Positions 17,879 to 26,724 of a stretch of DNA of 64,000 nt are shown in pieces. The notes beneath the pieces are model-generated. The model was not told the origin of the DNA and did no database searches. It was given only the letters and a program-made list of their open reading frames with translations. The stretch covers positions 24,287 through 88,286 of the forward strand of contig WSXX01000021.1 of assembly GCA_009773515.1 (NCBI GenBank), read 5' to 3'. Position numbers and translations under genes: made by a program. Each line of letters begins with the position of its first letter. Position 1 is the first letter of the stretch. This stretch comes from Bacteroidota bacterium (lineage in GTDB: Bacteria > Bacteroidota > Bacteroidia > Bacteroidales > Lentimicrobiaceae).

Positions 17879-17886
17879 CAAAGGTA
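17879..17886 (-). promoter_or_regulatory. -7 element (TACCTTTG) for threonine aldolase
   Basis: Read on the minus strand this is TACCTTTG, matching TAnnTTTG, and it ends 19 nt before the ATG at 17859. Confidence 0.6.
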
Positions 17887-17946
17887 ATGTTTGAAACGGA
17901 GAATTATCCTTTTCCCGGTTTGCAAATTCCTGAAATACTTACATCA

Positions 17947-17988
17947 CAAAAAAAGCACAGAGGCAGAATAAATCCCGCCTCTGTGCTT
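17947..17988 (-). terminator. Strong intrinsic terminator ending the minus-strand operon
   Basis: Bases 17953-17964 and 17977-17988 form a perfect 12-bp stem (AAGCACAGAGGC and its complement) with a 12-nt loop. Read on the minus strand the stem runs into a stretch of T residues (17948-17954). It lies 46 nt after the stop at 18035. Confidence 0.85.
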
Positions 17989-18034
17989 GAATAATGCTGG
18001 TTATGCGCAAGAATAATCAGGTTTCAGCCAGTCA

Positions 18035-19954
18035 TCATGCTTTAGGTTGCACCACGAACAGCACATCGTTTTTGGCTACAGAATCGCCCGTTTTGAATTT
18101 AATCTCACTGATTACACCATCAACCTGTGCTTTGAAATTATTCATCATTTTCATGGCTTCAATCACCACAACAGTTTCACCTGCTTTAACTTCGTCGCCG
18201 TTATTTTTGCGATATTCAACCAACATTCCCGGTATCGGCGCAAGCATTGCTCCAGCCGAAACTTCTTTGGTTTTTGCGGTTTCAGCTTTTTTTCTGTTCG
18301 AACGCATGCCGTTCGATTTGCCATTTGGAATGGAAACATTAAATTTTTCACCATCCACAAAAACTTCCATTTCAAACTGTCCACTGCAATCTTTTTTAGC
18401 GGTGAGCTCTCCTGATAATGCTTTCGCTACCAGTTCGTCTTCACGTCTGACATCTTCAAGTGTTTTTGGAATTGCATCGGCAGGTACTTCTTCGAGACCA
18501 TATTTCCACTTAAGGAAACGTTTTCCGGTTACAGGATAAAGGGCCACAATCAGTTCATCGTCAATGTCCTTTGCCAGACCTTTTGTATCTTTAGCAACCT
18601 GTTCCATTTCAGGCTCAAGTACACTTCCGGGACGACATTCAATATGCTGCTCACCGCGTGGATAATCTTTCAGCGCTTTTTTTCTAAGCTCCTCATTGAT
18701 CGGCATAGTGGTTTTACCGTACAATCCGAAGCAAAGGTCTCTTACCTGTTCGGTGATTTTGGAATATTCGCCTTCATAAGAATCGAAGAGCACGTTGTTG
18801 ACTGTCTGCACACCTACAATCTGACTGGTTGGCGTAACCAAAGGAATCTGACCCAGGTCTTTACGGACTTTAGGCAACATTCTGAAAACTTCATCAAGCC
18901 TGTCGAGGGCATTCATCTGCTTCAGTTGATTTACCAGATTTGAAAGCATTCCGCCCGGTGTTTGATGCATAATCACATCAGTATCAATAATGGAGTATTT
19001 CGGGTTGTTGGCCAGATGTTTATACTTTGGAATCACTTCCTCCATCATTTCGCTGATTTTACTCAGTTTTTTGATGTCGAAACCGGTATCGCGGCTGGTT
19101 CCCAGCAGGGAAATTACCAGCGGTTCAATGGCTGCATGCGAAGTACGGTAAGCATATGGCGACATGCAGGTGTCCACGATATCAACACCGGCTTCAATGG
19201 CTTTGAAAATGGCCAGATCGCCCATGCCTGATGTAAAGTGGGTGTGAAGATTGATGGGAATATTTGTGATCTTCTTGAGTTCAACCACAAGATTGTAGAT
19301 GTCGTAAGGAGCTACCAGACCGGCCATATCCTTGATACAGATGGAATCCACGCCAAAATCCACAAGCTCCCTGGCTTTGTTTAGATAATAATCGATGTTA
19401 TAAATCTCACCGCCCATGCGGGGCTCAGTTAAGGTGTAGCAAATGGTACCCTGAAAATGACGGTTGTTTCTTTTCACCACTTTTGCAGCGGTTTCAAAGT
19501 TACGGTAGTCGTTCAGCGCATCGAAGCAGCGAAAAATATCCATTCCGTTGTCGCAGGCTCTTTGCACAAAACTTTCAACCACATCATCGGCATAGTTTCT
19601 GTAGCCCACCACATTCTGTCCGCGGAGAAGCATAAAGAAAGGCGTTTTTGGCATATGCTTTTTCAGGGTCCTGAGGCGCTCCCAGGGATCTTCGTTCAGG
19701 TAACGGTGCATGGTATCAAAAGTAGCGCCGCCCCATGTTTCAATGGCATGGAAACCAACCTCGTCCATCATCTGTGCCATGGGAATCATATCCTCCGTGC
19801 GGCCGCGTGTTGCAAAAAGAGACTGATGACCATCGCGGAAGCTGAGGTCCTGTATTTTAACAGGGTTTGCTGCTGCAGGCCTGTTGACATCGTAATTCAT
19901 TGGGGTCATTTCAAGAACCCCGTGTTTATCGTATTTCATTTTTGATCCTTTCAA
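18035..19954 (-). CDS. OadA-like carboxyltransferase fused to biotin carrier (5S-1.3S type)
   Basis: The 639-residue protein has an HMGL-like pyruvate carboxyltransferase barrel (QDLSFRDGHQSLFATR, then CIKDMAGL and NLHTHFTSGMGDLA). A conserved carboxylase domain follows. The C-terminal biotinyl domain has EAMKM with the biotinylated Lys. The family includes oxaloacetate decarboxylase alpha, pyruvate carboxylase B and the 5S subunit of methylmalonyl-CoA:pyruvate transcarboxylase. No OadB-like sodium pump is encoded nearby, while an MmdA/12S-type gene lies just upstream. The pair therefore most simply forms a soluble transcarboxylase moving CO2 between methylmalonyl-CoA and pyruvate. Confidence 0.85.
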   Translation of the reverse strand: MKGSKMKYDKHGVLEMTPMNYDVNRPAAANPVKIQDLSFRDGHQSLFATRGRTEDMIPMAQMMDEVGFHAIETWGGATFDTMHRYLNEDPWERLRTLKKHMPKTPFFMLLRGQNVVGYRNYADDVVESFVQRACDNGMDIFRCFDALNDYRNFETAAKVVKRNNRHFQGTICYTLTEPRMGGEIYNIDYYLNKARELVDFGVDSICIKDMAGLVAPYDIYNLVVELKKITNIPINLHTHFTSGMGDLAIFKAIEAGVDIVDTCMSPYAYRTSHAAIEPLVISLLGTSRDTGFDIKKLSKISEMMEEVIPKYKHLANNPKYSIIDTDVIMHQTPGGMLSNLVNQLKQMNALDRLDEVFRMLPKVRKDLGQIPLVTPTSQIVGVQTVNNVLFDSYEGEYSKITEQVRDLCFGLYGKTTMPINEELRKKALKDYPRGEQHIECRPGSVLEPEMEQVAKDTKGLAKDIDDELIVALYPVTGKRFLKWKYGLEEVPADAIPKTLEDVRREDELVAKALSGELTAKKDCSGQFEMEVFVDGEKFNVSIPNGKSNGMRSNRKKAETAKTKEVSAGAMLAPIPGMLVEYRKNNGDEVKAGETVVVIEAMKMMNNFKAQVDGVISEIKFKTGDSVAKNDVLFVVQPKA

Positions 19955-19966
19955 AATTGTGGTTAA

Positions 19967-20149
19967 TTACTTTGAATCCCGGAAGTCGCCTCCCTTTCGT
20001 TGAATGAGCTCACGTCCATTCATTGCTATTTTGTTGCCCAGCTGCCGCCATTCGGTGTCAGTGATTTGTGGAGTTTCATCCACATTATTCAGCAAACAAT
20101 AGCTTACCGCGATTGCAGCGGCCTTCATTTTTTTTTGTTTTGAGGTCAT
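19967..20149 (-). CDS. 60-residue companion protein between carboxyltransferase genes
   Basis: The ATG at 20149 is 7 nt after the stop of the 518-residue carboxyltransferase gene, and the stop is 12 nt before the next start. That tight spacing is the main support that it is real. The 60 residues are soluble and charged (MTSKQKKMKAAAIAVSYCLL, then DTEWRQLGNKIAMNGRELIQ). No membrane helix is present, so it is not a usual OadG/MmdD subunit, although its position is the same as that of those small subunits. A longer frame from 20230 overlaps the neighbour and is less likely. Function unknown. Confidence 0.65.
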   Translation of the reverse strand: MTSKQKKMKAAAIAVSYCLLNNVDETPQITDTEWRQLGNKIAMNGRELIQRKGGDFRDSK

Positions 20150-20156
20150 AGTGCTG

Positions 20157-21713
20157 TTATTGAGGTATATTACCGTGTTTTTTGGGAGGTAAAATTTCAC
20201 TTTTCGAAGCCATAATTTCCATGGCATCAATCAATCTTTGACGGGTTTCGCAAGGCAGGATAACCTCATCGATGTATCCACGTTGCGCTGCGATATAGGG
20301 AACATTAAATGCTTCCTCATATTCATTTATTTTCTCAAGGGTTTTTGCCGCTTTGTCGTCGGCTTCTTTTATTTCTTTGCGGTATCCCGAAAGAACTTCA
20401 ACAGCGCCTTTGGCTCCCATTACTGCAATTTCGGCAGTTGGCCAGGCAAACACCATATCGGCACCCAAATGTTTGGAGCTCATGGCAACATACGATCCAC
20501 CGTAATCTTTACGGATAACCACCGTAAACTTGGGAACTGTTGCTTCGGAATAACTCCAGAGCAGTTTGGCTCCGTGACGGATAATCCCGGCCCACTCCTG
20601 ATGAACACCCGGCAAATATCCCGGAACATCCACAAAAGTGATGATGGGAATGTTAAAAGCATCGCAGGTTCTGATAAAACGGCTGATTTTGTCGGAAGCA
20701 TCAATATCAAGACAACCAGCTGAAACCATGGGCTGATTGCCGATAATTCCAACCGAACGGTTATTCAATCGGGCAAAGCCAACTATACAGTTTTCGGCAA
20801 AATGCTCATGAATTTCAAAAAAATCACCGCTGTCAACCACCTCTTTGATAATGACTTTCATATCATAGGGTGTTCGCGGATCATCGGGAATAATGGTATC
20901 AAGCTCCGGACATAAACGTGCGGCATCGTCGCCCATATCTACCTTTGGAGTGCGCTCCATATTGTTATCAGGCAGATATTCAAGCAGGTAGCGAATCTGC
21001 TCAATCGTATCTTCATCATTTTCGCAGGCAAAATGAGCGTTGCCACTCTTTGTATTATGAACCATTGCCCCTCCAAGTTCCTCAAAGCTGGTATCTTCGC
21101 CGGTAACGGTTTTGATAACATAAGGACTGGTAATGAACATATGACTCGTTTTCTTCACCATAAAAACAAAGTCGGTCATTGCCGGAGAATACACCGCACC
21201 ACCGGCACAAGGTCCCATTATTGCGGAAATCTGTGGAATAACACCTGATGCACGGGAGTTTCGGAAGAAAATCTCGCCATAACCTTTCAATGCATCAACA
21301 CCTTCTTCAACGCGTGCACCTCCTGAATCATTCAAACCCACAACGGGTGTGCCTGACTTAAGCGCAAGATCCATAACCTTACAGATTTTTGCAGCGTGCA
21401 TCTCACCGAGCGATCCACCCATGGAGGTAAAATCCTGTGAAAAAGCAAAAACCGGACGACCATTCACCAGCCCATGGCCGGTAATAACTCCATCAGATTC
21501 TATTTCTACCTGTCCCATGCCAAAATTGGTAGAACGGTGTGAAACAAAAGTATCAAGCTCTCTGAAACTGTTTTCGTCAAACAGCAGCTCAATCCTTTCG
21601 CGTGCAGAGAGTTTTCCCTTCTCGTGTTGTTTCTGAACGCGGTCTTTGCCGCCCATTTCAGCAACCTTTAAACGTTTAGCCTTTAACAAGGCCAGTTTTT
21701 CAGCAACTTTCAT
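20157..21713 (-). CDS. Acyl-CoA carboxyltransferase (MmdA/PccB/12S type)
   Basis: The 518-residue protein is a full-length carboxyltransferase of the crotonase superfamily. It starts KVAEKLALLKAKR and carries the two acyl-CoA/biotin oxyanion regions (NDSGGARVEEGVDAL and GPCAGGAVYSPAMTDF), then FVDVPGYLPG and GAKGAVEVL near the end. The closest families are methylmalonyl-CoA decarboxylase alpha, propionyl-CoA carboxylase beta and transcarboxylase 12S. No biotin carboxylase (AccC) is present here, arguing against an ATP-driven carboxylase. With the OadA-like partner it suggests a transcarboxylase of the succinate-propionate pathway. A 93-bp gap without a terminator separates it from the hydrogenase genes. 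Confidence 0.88.
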   Translation of the reverse strand: MKVAEKLALLKAKRLKVAEMGGKDRVQKQHEKGKLSARERIELLFDENSFRELDTFVSHRSTNFGMGQVEIESDGVITGHGLVNGRPVFAFSQDFTSMGGSLGEMHAAKICKVMDLALKSGTPVVGLNDSGGARVEEGVDALKGYGEIFFRNSRASGVIPQISAIMGPCAGGAVYSPAMTDFVFMVKKTSHMFITSPYVIKTVTGEDTSFEELGGAMVHNTKSGNAHFACENDEDTIEQIRYLLEYLPDNNMERTPKVDMGDDAARLCPELDTIIPDDPRTPYDMKVIIKEVVDSGDFFEIHEHFAENCIVGFARLNNRSVGIIGNQPMVSAGCLDIDASDKISRFIRTCDAFNIPIITFVDVPGYLPGVHQEWAGIIRHGAKLLWSYSEATVPKFTVVIRKDYGGSYVAMSSKHLGADMVFAWPTAEIAVMGAKGAVEVLSGYRKEIKEADDKAAKTLEKINEYEEAFNVPYIAAQRGYIDEVILPCETRQRLIDAMEIMASKSEILPPKKHGNIPQ

Positions 21714-21806
21714 TTATGCAGGTTTTATTTTGTTTGTTTCAACTTTTAATTAATTCAATTTATGCTTTGATAGACCTAACCTGCTTTTACAGGATAAATC
21801 AAAATC

Positions 21807-23249
21807 TTATTGCACAAGCATTTCAGTATGAACCCCTGACTGTGCATTAAAAAGCTTACGGGCCACATCGGGTGAACTTACTCCACCAGGTCCCGAAAGG
21901 CATCCGCCTTCACAAGCCATCACTTCAATCATATTCCAATCGTGTTTCCCGGTTGCCAACCGGCGTAAAACAGCCATATTCTTTTTGTGAAGACCGCTAA
22001 TCACCAACGGTTTAATCTGTTCACCGGAATAATATGCAGCTACTGAGTTCAACACACCTGAGCTTGCCGCAAATTGTCGTTCAGGAATTACAGCCCCCTG
22101 CTCTTCTACTTCAAAAACCTGAAGATCAATACCTCTGGCAATCATAAGTGAACCAAGCTCTTCGAAAGTCATCACATAATCTACGCCGGGATATTTAAGT
22201 GCCTCTGCCTGCTTAGCCACACAAGGACCTATAAAAACCACGACAGCATCGGGGTATTTGTCGCGAACCAATCCGGCAGTATATCGCATAGGTGTCCAGG
22301 TTTCAGACACAAATGGTTTCAACTGTGTGAGGTGTTTTTCGGTTAACTCAACCCAGGCAGGGCAGCAAGAAGTAGCCATAAATTGCTGACCTGTTGCCAA
22401 AACATGCCCTAGCTCTTCAGCTTCATGCCTTGCGGTAAGTTCTGCACCCTGAGCAACTTCAAAAATATCAGCAAAGCCAAGCTTTCCAAGTGCGGTAACC
22501 AACTGCCCGTAACTTGCTCTGAACTGACCACAAACTGCCGGAGCAAGCATTGCAACAACCGGTTTATCAGCTTTCATCATCTGGTGAAGAATGCTTATCA
22601 GGTGCGATTTATACATAATTGCACCAAACGGACAGGCCATCATACAGCGACCACAATGGATACATTTGGTGTAATCAATCTGCTCAATTCCTTCTGAGTT
22701 CTGAGAAATGGCTTTCACCGGACAAGATTCCTCACAGGGAATAGGCACATAAATAATGGCATGATAAGGGCATGCCTCTTTGCACAGTCCGCATCCTACA
22801 CATTTTAAAGAATCAATCTTTGCCTGACCGTTTTCCATAACTATGGCATTTTTAGGACAACTTACCATACAATTGCTTGCAAGGCAACCGCGGCAAAGAT
22901 TAGAAACCACATAATTGCTTTTAACACAGGAAGTACAAGCCTCGCCCACTACGGTAAGTACACCTTCGCCCCGATCAGTTCCGGCTAGAGCACGCAGCGC
23001 ATAACTATAAAGGCTTTCAAGTTCGTCAGTTTCGTCGGCTACATTAAAACCGAGCAAAGCCATAATTCTGTACTTGATTATTGCTCTTGCTTTGTGAATA
23101 CAGCATCGCGAACCGTTGGTCTGCGCGTTGCGGGGAGCCATTGCAAGTGCAATCCTGTCAATATCTTCGAGCCGGCCTTCAGCAAATAACCTGCAAAGCC
23201 GCGTAATTATTTCACGCCGGATAAGCGTGGCATTATTTGTCTGTGCCAT
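21807..23249 (-). CDS. [FeFe] hydrogenase, group B-like
   Basis: This 480-residue protein has an N-terminal Cys-rich section (CTSC ... CRGC ... CMVSCPKNAI) followed by two [4Fe-4S] ferredoxin motifs (CVGCGLCKEACP, CIHCGRCMMACP) and the H-cluster domain. All H-cluster motifs are intact: L1 TSCCPAW near residue 293, with both Cys including the proton-relay one, L2 GPCVAK near 341, and L3 MACEGGC near 446. The N-terminal Cys arrangement is that of group B enzymes, whose physiological role is poorly known. It probably evolves or takes up H2 with ferredoxin in the cytoplasm. Its start overlaps the upstream [2Fe-2S] gene by 17 bp. The HydEFG maturases are not in the window. Confidence 0.88.
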   Translation of the reverse strand: MAQTNNATLIRREIITRLCRLFAEGRLEDIDRIALAMAPRNAQTNGSRCCIHKARAIIKYRIMALLGFNVADETDELESLYSYALRALAGTDRGEGVLTVVGEACTSCVKSNYVVSNLCRGCLASNCMVSCPKNAIVMENGQAKIDSLKCVGCGLCKEACPYHAIIYVPIPCEESCPVKAISQNSEGIEQIDYTKCIHCGRCMMACPFGAIMYKSHLISILHQMMKADKPVVAMLAPAVCGQFRASYGQLVTALGKLGFADIFEVAQGAELTARHEAEELGHVLATGQQFMATSCCPAWVELTEKHLTQLKPFVSETWTPMRYTAGLVRDKYPDAVVVFIGPCVAKQAEALKYPGVDYVMTFEELGSLMIARGIDLQVFEVEEQGAVIPERQFAASSGVLNSVAAYYSGEQIKPLVISGLHKKNMAVLRRLATGKHDWNMIEVMACEGGCLSGPGGVSSPDVARKLFNAQSGVHTEMLVQ

Positions 23250-23502
23250 TTGCCAGTTCCCCCATTATTCCTGAAATTACCTTTTGCAAATTGGCCTGCC
23301 CTATCAGCTTTCCATTAATTGTAACAAAAGGAGGTTTCCCGTTTTCCTGCGAATTGCAATAACCGGGACAATTCATTCCTTTCACCAGAACAAGATGACG
23401 GATATCGGAGGGCAGTTGATCCTGAATCATTTCAAATTCAGATCCTCCCATCACAAAACAAAGAGTTCCGTAGCAAATACTTACTTCAACCTGTCCGTTC
23501 AT
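23233..23502 (-). CDS. Small [2Fe-2S] thioredoxin-fold ferredoxin
   Basis: The 89 residues form a stand-alone NuoE-C-terminal-like domain. Cys ligands are seen as CYGTLC (C-x4-C) near the start and CPGYC (C-x3-C) in the middle, and the segment PPFVTINGKLIGQAN matches the beta strand that closes the fold. It is translationally coupled to the hydrogenase (17-bp overlap) and 12 bp after the phosphatase. It may pass electrons to or from the hydrogenases. A second such protein is at 26440-26697. Confidence 0.8.
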   Translation of the reverse strand: MNGQVEVSICYGTLCFVMGGSEFEMIQDQLPSDIRHLVLVKGMNCPGYCNSQENGKPPFVTINGKLIGQANLQKVISGIMGELANGTDK

Positions 23503-23514
23503 AATTTTTGTTTT

Positions 23515-24699
23515 TCAGATAAAGTCCAGATGAACTTCTTTCAAATATTTGTCCTCGAGCAGCCTTTTTACTTTCTTCACCAGATTCCTTCTGATTTCCA
23601 GTTCAACAGGAAGACTTGGATCCTGATGTGCTTCGTTGATTCGTGTTCCTGCCAGCAAAAAAATCTGATCGTTGTTCAGCAGCAAAGAAAGTAGCGCTGA
23701 AGCAGCATCTTTTCCCTTTACAGGAAGCTGAACTCCTGCTTCAAGTCTTGCCGAAACGCGGCCCAGCGTAAGAACACCCTCAGTTACCAGATCCACACCC
23801 TGCATAAATGAAACAGGAGGAATATCTGACATTGAATCGAGACTAACTTCTATTTCGCGGCCCAGCTCACGAGATACAATTTCGGCGGTTGTGCCTCCTG
23901 ATAAAACTTTGCTACCACTGAACGAATCAACTGTCATGGCAAGCCGATGATCATCTTCCTGATGAAACGGAGGGCCGGTGCAGAGCAACAACTTTCGCGG
24001 GTGCCTGAAATAAATTACGATACACGAAATATCATCTTTGGCATCGTAAATATCATTGGCATGAGCGTGTTCGGTAATTCTTCCGGCCAGTTCAGATGCT
24101 GAAATTCCGGGCTCAGTGTCAAGAATGCGGCAAATCCAGTTTCCGGCATCTGTAACATCCCATCCAAACGGATACTGAGCTGTTCCCAGCCCTGATTGGC
24201 TGACACCATCAGAAAGAAGAATAATCCGGTCTTCAAGACGTGCCTGAAACGAACTGCAATAAAGTTCTCTCGTGTTGCCTGGTTTTTTCGAAATGCGCTT
24301 TTTAGTAATTTCGGGAGTGAACAAGGCATTTCCTCTTACAATAATCATAGGAGGATTGTCGAAATTCACGATTCGTGTTTCACCATCGGCATCGCTGTCA
24401 ACAATGGTAAAAGTGGCATAACTGATTTTGCGGTTTTTGTCAACCGGCAAAGTATCAAGAATAGTTTTGGCAGTGTGTTCAGGAGGATAGTGTTCAATGG
24501 TAAAATTCAAACCCATTGTTGCAGTAAGCGTAGCAAGCACATTAGCTCTGACTCCGCTTCCAAGTCCATCGCTGAGCACAGTAATGATGCGATTCTCTTC
24601 CTGTATTTTTTTCGACAGAAAAACATCACCACAGATAACTTCCCCCTTTTTGCTTAATTGCTTCGAGGCTATCTCAATATAGAGTTCATCCCTGTTCAT
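23515..24699 (-). CDS. SpoIIE-type PP2C serine phosphatase
   Basis: The 394-residue protein has a PP2C/SpoIIE phosphatase domain in the first 230 or so residues. Metal-binding and core motifs are GEVICGDVFLS, VLSDGLGSG, ILLSDGVSQ and DAKDDISCIVI. The remaining 160 residues (LLLCTGPPFHQEDD, SGGTTAEIVSRELG) are conserved-looking but not assigned. No membrane helix is present. Its start overlaps the sensory hydrogenase gene by 14 bp. Group C3 [FeFe] hydrogenases are defined partly by such adjacent phosphatases, so it is a probable output module of H2 or redox sensing. The phosphoprotein target is not in the window. Confidence 0.85.
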   Translation of the reverse strand: MNRDELYIEIASKQLSKKGEVICGDVFLSKKIQEENRIITVLSDGLGSGVRANVLATLTATMGLNFTIEHYPPEHTAKTILDTLPVDKNRKISYATFTIVDSDADGETRIVNFDNPPMIIVRGNALFTPEITKKRISKKPGNTRELYCSSFQARLEDRIILLSDGVSQSGLGTAQYPFGWDVTDAGNWICRILDTEPGISASELAGRITEHAHANDIYDAKDDISCIVIYFRHPRKLLLCTGPPFHQEDDHRLAMTVDSFSGSKVLSGGTTAEIVSRELGREIEVSLDSMSDIPPVSFMQGVDLVTEGVLTLGRVSARLEAGVQLPVKGKDAASALLSLLLNNDQIFLLAGTRINEAHQDPSLPVELEIRRNLVKKVKRLLEDKYLKEVHLDFI

Positions 24700-26428
24700 T
24701 GGCTAAATCTTTAACAGGGTTATTAACCAGAGCGTTAAGCATAGTTTCGGTACGGGCAGCATTCTCGCCAAGCAGATAAGCCACTTTTTGAACAGTCCCC
24801 ATATTTTCATGCACAACCTGTCGGATTCTGCGCATAACTTCCTCCTGCATCAACCCGGGCTGATGAAGGTCCTGAACAATTCCGCAAATAATCCGATGCC
24901 GCTGAATGGTAAAAACAGATAGATTCAACAGCCTTCCGTTTTCATCCACGTTTCTGTCGGTCAAATCGTTTCCCGACGAAAGAACATTTGAAAACACTTT
25001 ATGAAAACCAATCATTTTGCGTAAATCAGCACCTTTTAGTCCTGGTTTTACATCCCACAGCAGTGCAGCATCCTTGCCTATCAGATCAGCAAATATTTTA
25101 TTACTTTCAATTACATGTAAACGATCGTCAACCAGAACCACTCCGTAAGGCATACGCTGCAGCAAAACACTTGCTTTATCGTTTGCGACCCTGCGCATGT
25201 AAGAAACGCACATCTGCCGCTCAGCCATGCCATTAAGCATTGCTATGGCAAAATCGCGGCAACTGTTGTAACCGCAACCTCCACAATTCAATTCATCAGC
25301 TGTTGATGATTTTCCGGCGGTTTTCAGGGCTTCCTGAATATCATCTTCTGCCCAGAATTTATCTTTTTGCGACTGGGTAACAATGCAGTAAGGGGTTCGT
25401 ATATCAGGAACACCAATCATCGGGTTCTCTTTGTTGGCAAGCAGTTTCGGACTATTACGGTATTTGTCAACCCTAAGGTTTTTAACAATAGTACCTTCCC
25501 TGGCTGAAGTACCCGGTCCGTTCACACAGCCGCCTTCGCACACAAGAAGTTCAAGAAACAGTTTGGAAGCAGGATCAATTTTATCAATTCCGGCAAGTGC
25601 ATCTTTTATATTTCCGATTCCTGAAATGTGCATATAATTCACATCCTGCATGCTGCTTATATTTTTCAGCGTGCTCACCATACCACCATCGAGTGGATAA
25701 AGTGCGCCATCAAAAGCCCGCTCAGGCACAAAATCATCATCTTCCAATGAAACTGTCAATTCAGGAATAATACCTTCCTCCTCAAACCAACGCCTCAGGT
25801 CGTTAAATGTCAGCGCTGCATCAATCAGCGAAGGGAAATCGTCGGATTCAGTCTTTTTGGCAACACAGGGACCTATAAAAACAACACGGATAGTTTCGCC
25901 GTACCAACGACGCAACATGGCAGCATGAGCCATTAAAGGCGACTGCAGTCCAACCAGACTTTTGGCAAGTTCCGGTTTGTATTTCCTGATGTAATCTACT
26001 GCCGATGGGCATGCTGTGCTGATGTAAATTCCGGGCCCCGATTCCTGAAGAAACTCCGAAGTACCTGCAGTTACAAGTTCAGCACCAAGAGCAGTCTCTG
26101 AAACTCCGGTAAAACCCAGTCTTTTAATGGCACTAACCAGCGCCTGTGGTGTAAAATCAGAAAATTCAGATACAAACGAGGGCGCAAGCGAAATATATAC
26201 AGGTCTGGTTCTTCTGAGCATCCGCTTTACACGTGAAACATCATCGCGCACTTTTTTGGCTCCCGATGGGCAAATAAGTGTGCAACGGCCGCAGAAAATA
26301 CAAAGGTCTTTCACAATTGAAGCCCTGTCAGATTCAATCTTTATAGCCTTAACCGGACATTCCCTGATGCATTTATAGCAATCCTGGCAATTATTGACTT
26401 CGGTATAAACCGCTTGCATATTGTCCAT
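24686..26428 (-). CDS. Sensory [FeFe] hydrogenase (HydS, group C3-like) with PAS domain
   Basis: The 580-residue protein has two N-terminal [4Fe-4S] motifs (CQDCYKCIRECP, CIFCGRCTLICP), then an H-cluster domain. L1 reads STACPSAV, so the proton-relay Cys of TSCCP is Ala while the cluster ligand Cys is kept. L2 is GPCVAKK and L3 is LVCEGGC. A further Fe-S domain (CGGCGYNSC) and a PAS domain follow, then a C-terminal helix (RRIRQVVHENMGTVQKVAYL). The Cys-to-Ala change is known from the putative sensory hydrogenase of Thermotoga maritima. With the coupled SpoIIE phosphatase it fits group C3. It likely senses H2 or redox state rather than turning over H2 quickly. Confidence 0.85.
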   Translation of the reverse strand: MDNMQAVYTEVNNCQDCYKCIRECPVKAIKIESDRASIVKDLCIFCGRCTLICPSGAKKVRDDVSRVKRMLRRTRPVYISLAPSFVSEFSDFTPQALVSAIKRLGFTGVSETALGAELVTAGTSEFLQESGPGIYISTACPSAVDYIRKYKPELAKSLVGLQSPLMAHAAMLRRWYGETIRVVFIGPCVAKKTESDDFPSLIDAALTFNDLRRWFEEEGIIPELTVSLEDDDFVPERAFDGALYPLDGGMVSTLKNISSMQDVNYMHISGIGNIKDALAGIDKIDPASKLFLELLVCEGGCVNGPGTSAREGTIVKNLRVDKYRNSPKLLANKENPMIGVPDIRTPYCIVTQSQKDKFWAEDDIQEALKTAGKSSTADELNCGGCGYNSCRDFAIAMLNGMAERQMCVSYMRRVANDKASVLLQRMPYGVVLVDDRLHVIESNKIFADLIGKDAALLWDVKPGLKGADLRKMIGFHKVFSNVLSSGNDLTDRNVDENGRLLNLSVFTIQRHRIICGIVQDLHQPGLMQEEVMRRIRQVVHENMGTVQKVAYLLGENAARTETMLNALVNNPVKDLANEQG

Positions 26429-26439
26429 GGCTGATTTAT

Positions 26440-26697
26440 TTAAACCTGTGAACCTGAAAGTGCTGTTTTCAGGATGTTGATTATATTGGCAGGATGCACA
26501 TCCTGGTAAACATGATTGTTTATTGTGATAACCGGCCCTTTACTGCATAAACCTGAGCACAGTTGTCCTTTGAATCCAACCTCAGCTTCCAGATTGCGTT
26601 CACTCAGCCAGGCTTTGATAAGTTCAAGGCTAACTCTGTTTCCCCGCGAATAGCATGAACTTCCCATGCAAATGATGATCTGGTTTTTTGGTTTCAT
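26440..26697 (-). CDS. Small [2Fe-2S] thioredoxin-fold ferredoxin
   Basis: The 85 residues resemble the NuoE C-terminal domain: CMGSSC (C-x4-C) near the start, CSGLC (C-x3-C) at mid-protein and GPVITINNHVYQDVHP. It lies 11 bp upstream of the sensory hydrogenase gene and 27 bp after the Rex-like gene. It is a likely electron donor or acceptor for the sensory hydrogenase. It is distinct in sequence from the one at 23233-23502. Confidence 0.8.
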   Translation of the reverse strand: MKPKNQIIICMGSSCYSRGNRVSLELIKAWLSERNLEAEVGFKGQLCSGLCSKGPVITINNHVYQDVHPANIINILKTALSGSQV

Positions 26698-26724
26698 GCT
26701 GCAAGTTTTTTGTTTTAATGAAAA

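Noticed and set aside
19457..19945. A 162-residue plus-strand frame
   Set aside because: It is antisense to the highly conserved OadA-like coding region and shows the Cys/His/Phe-rich composition typical of reverse-strand shadows.
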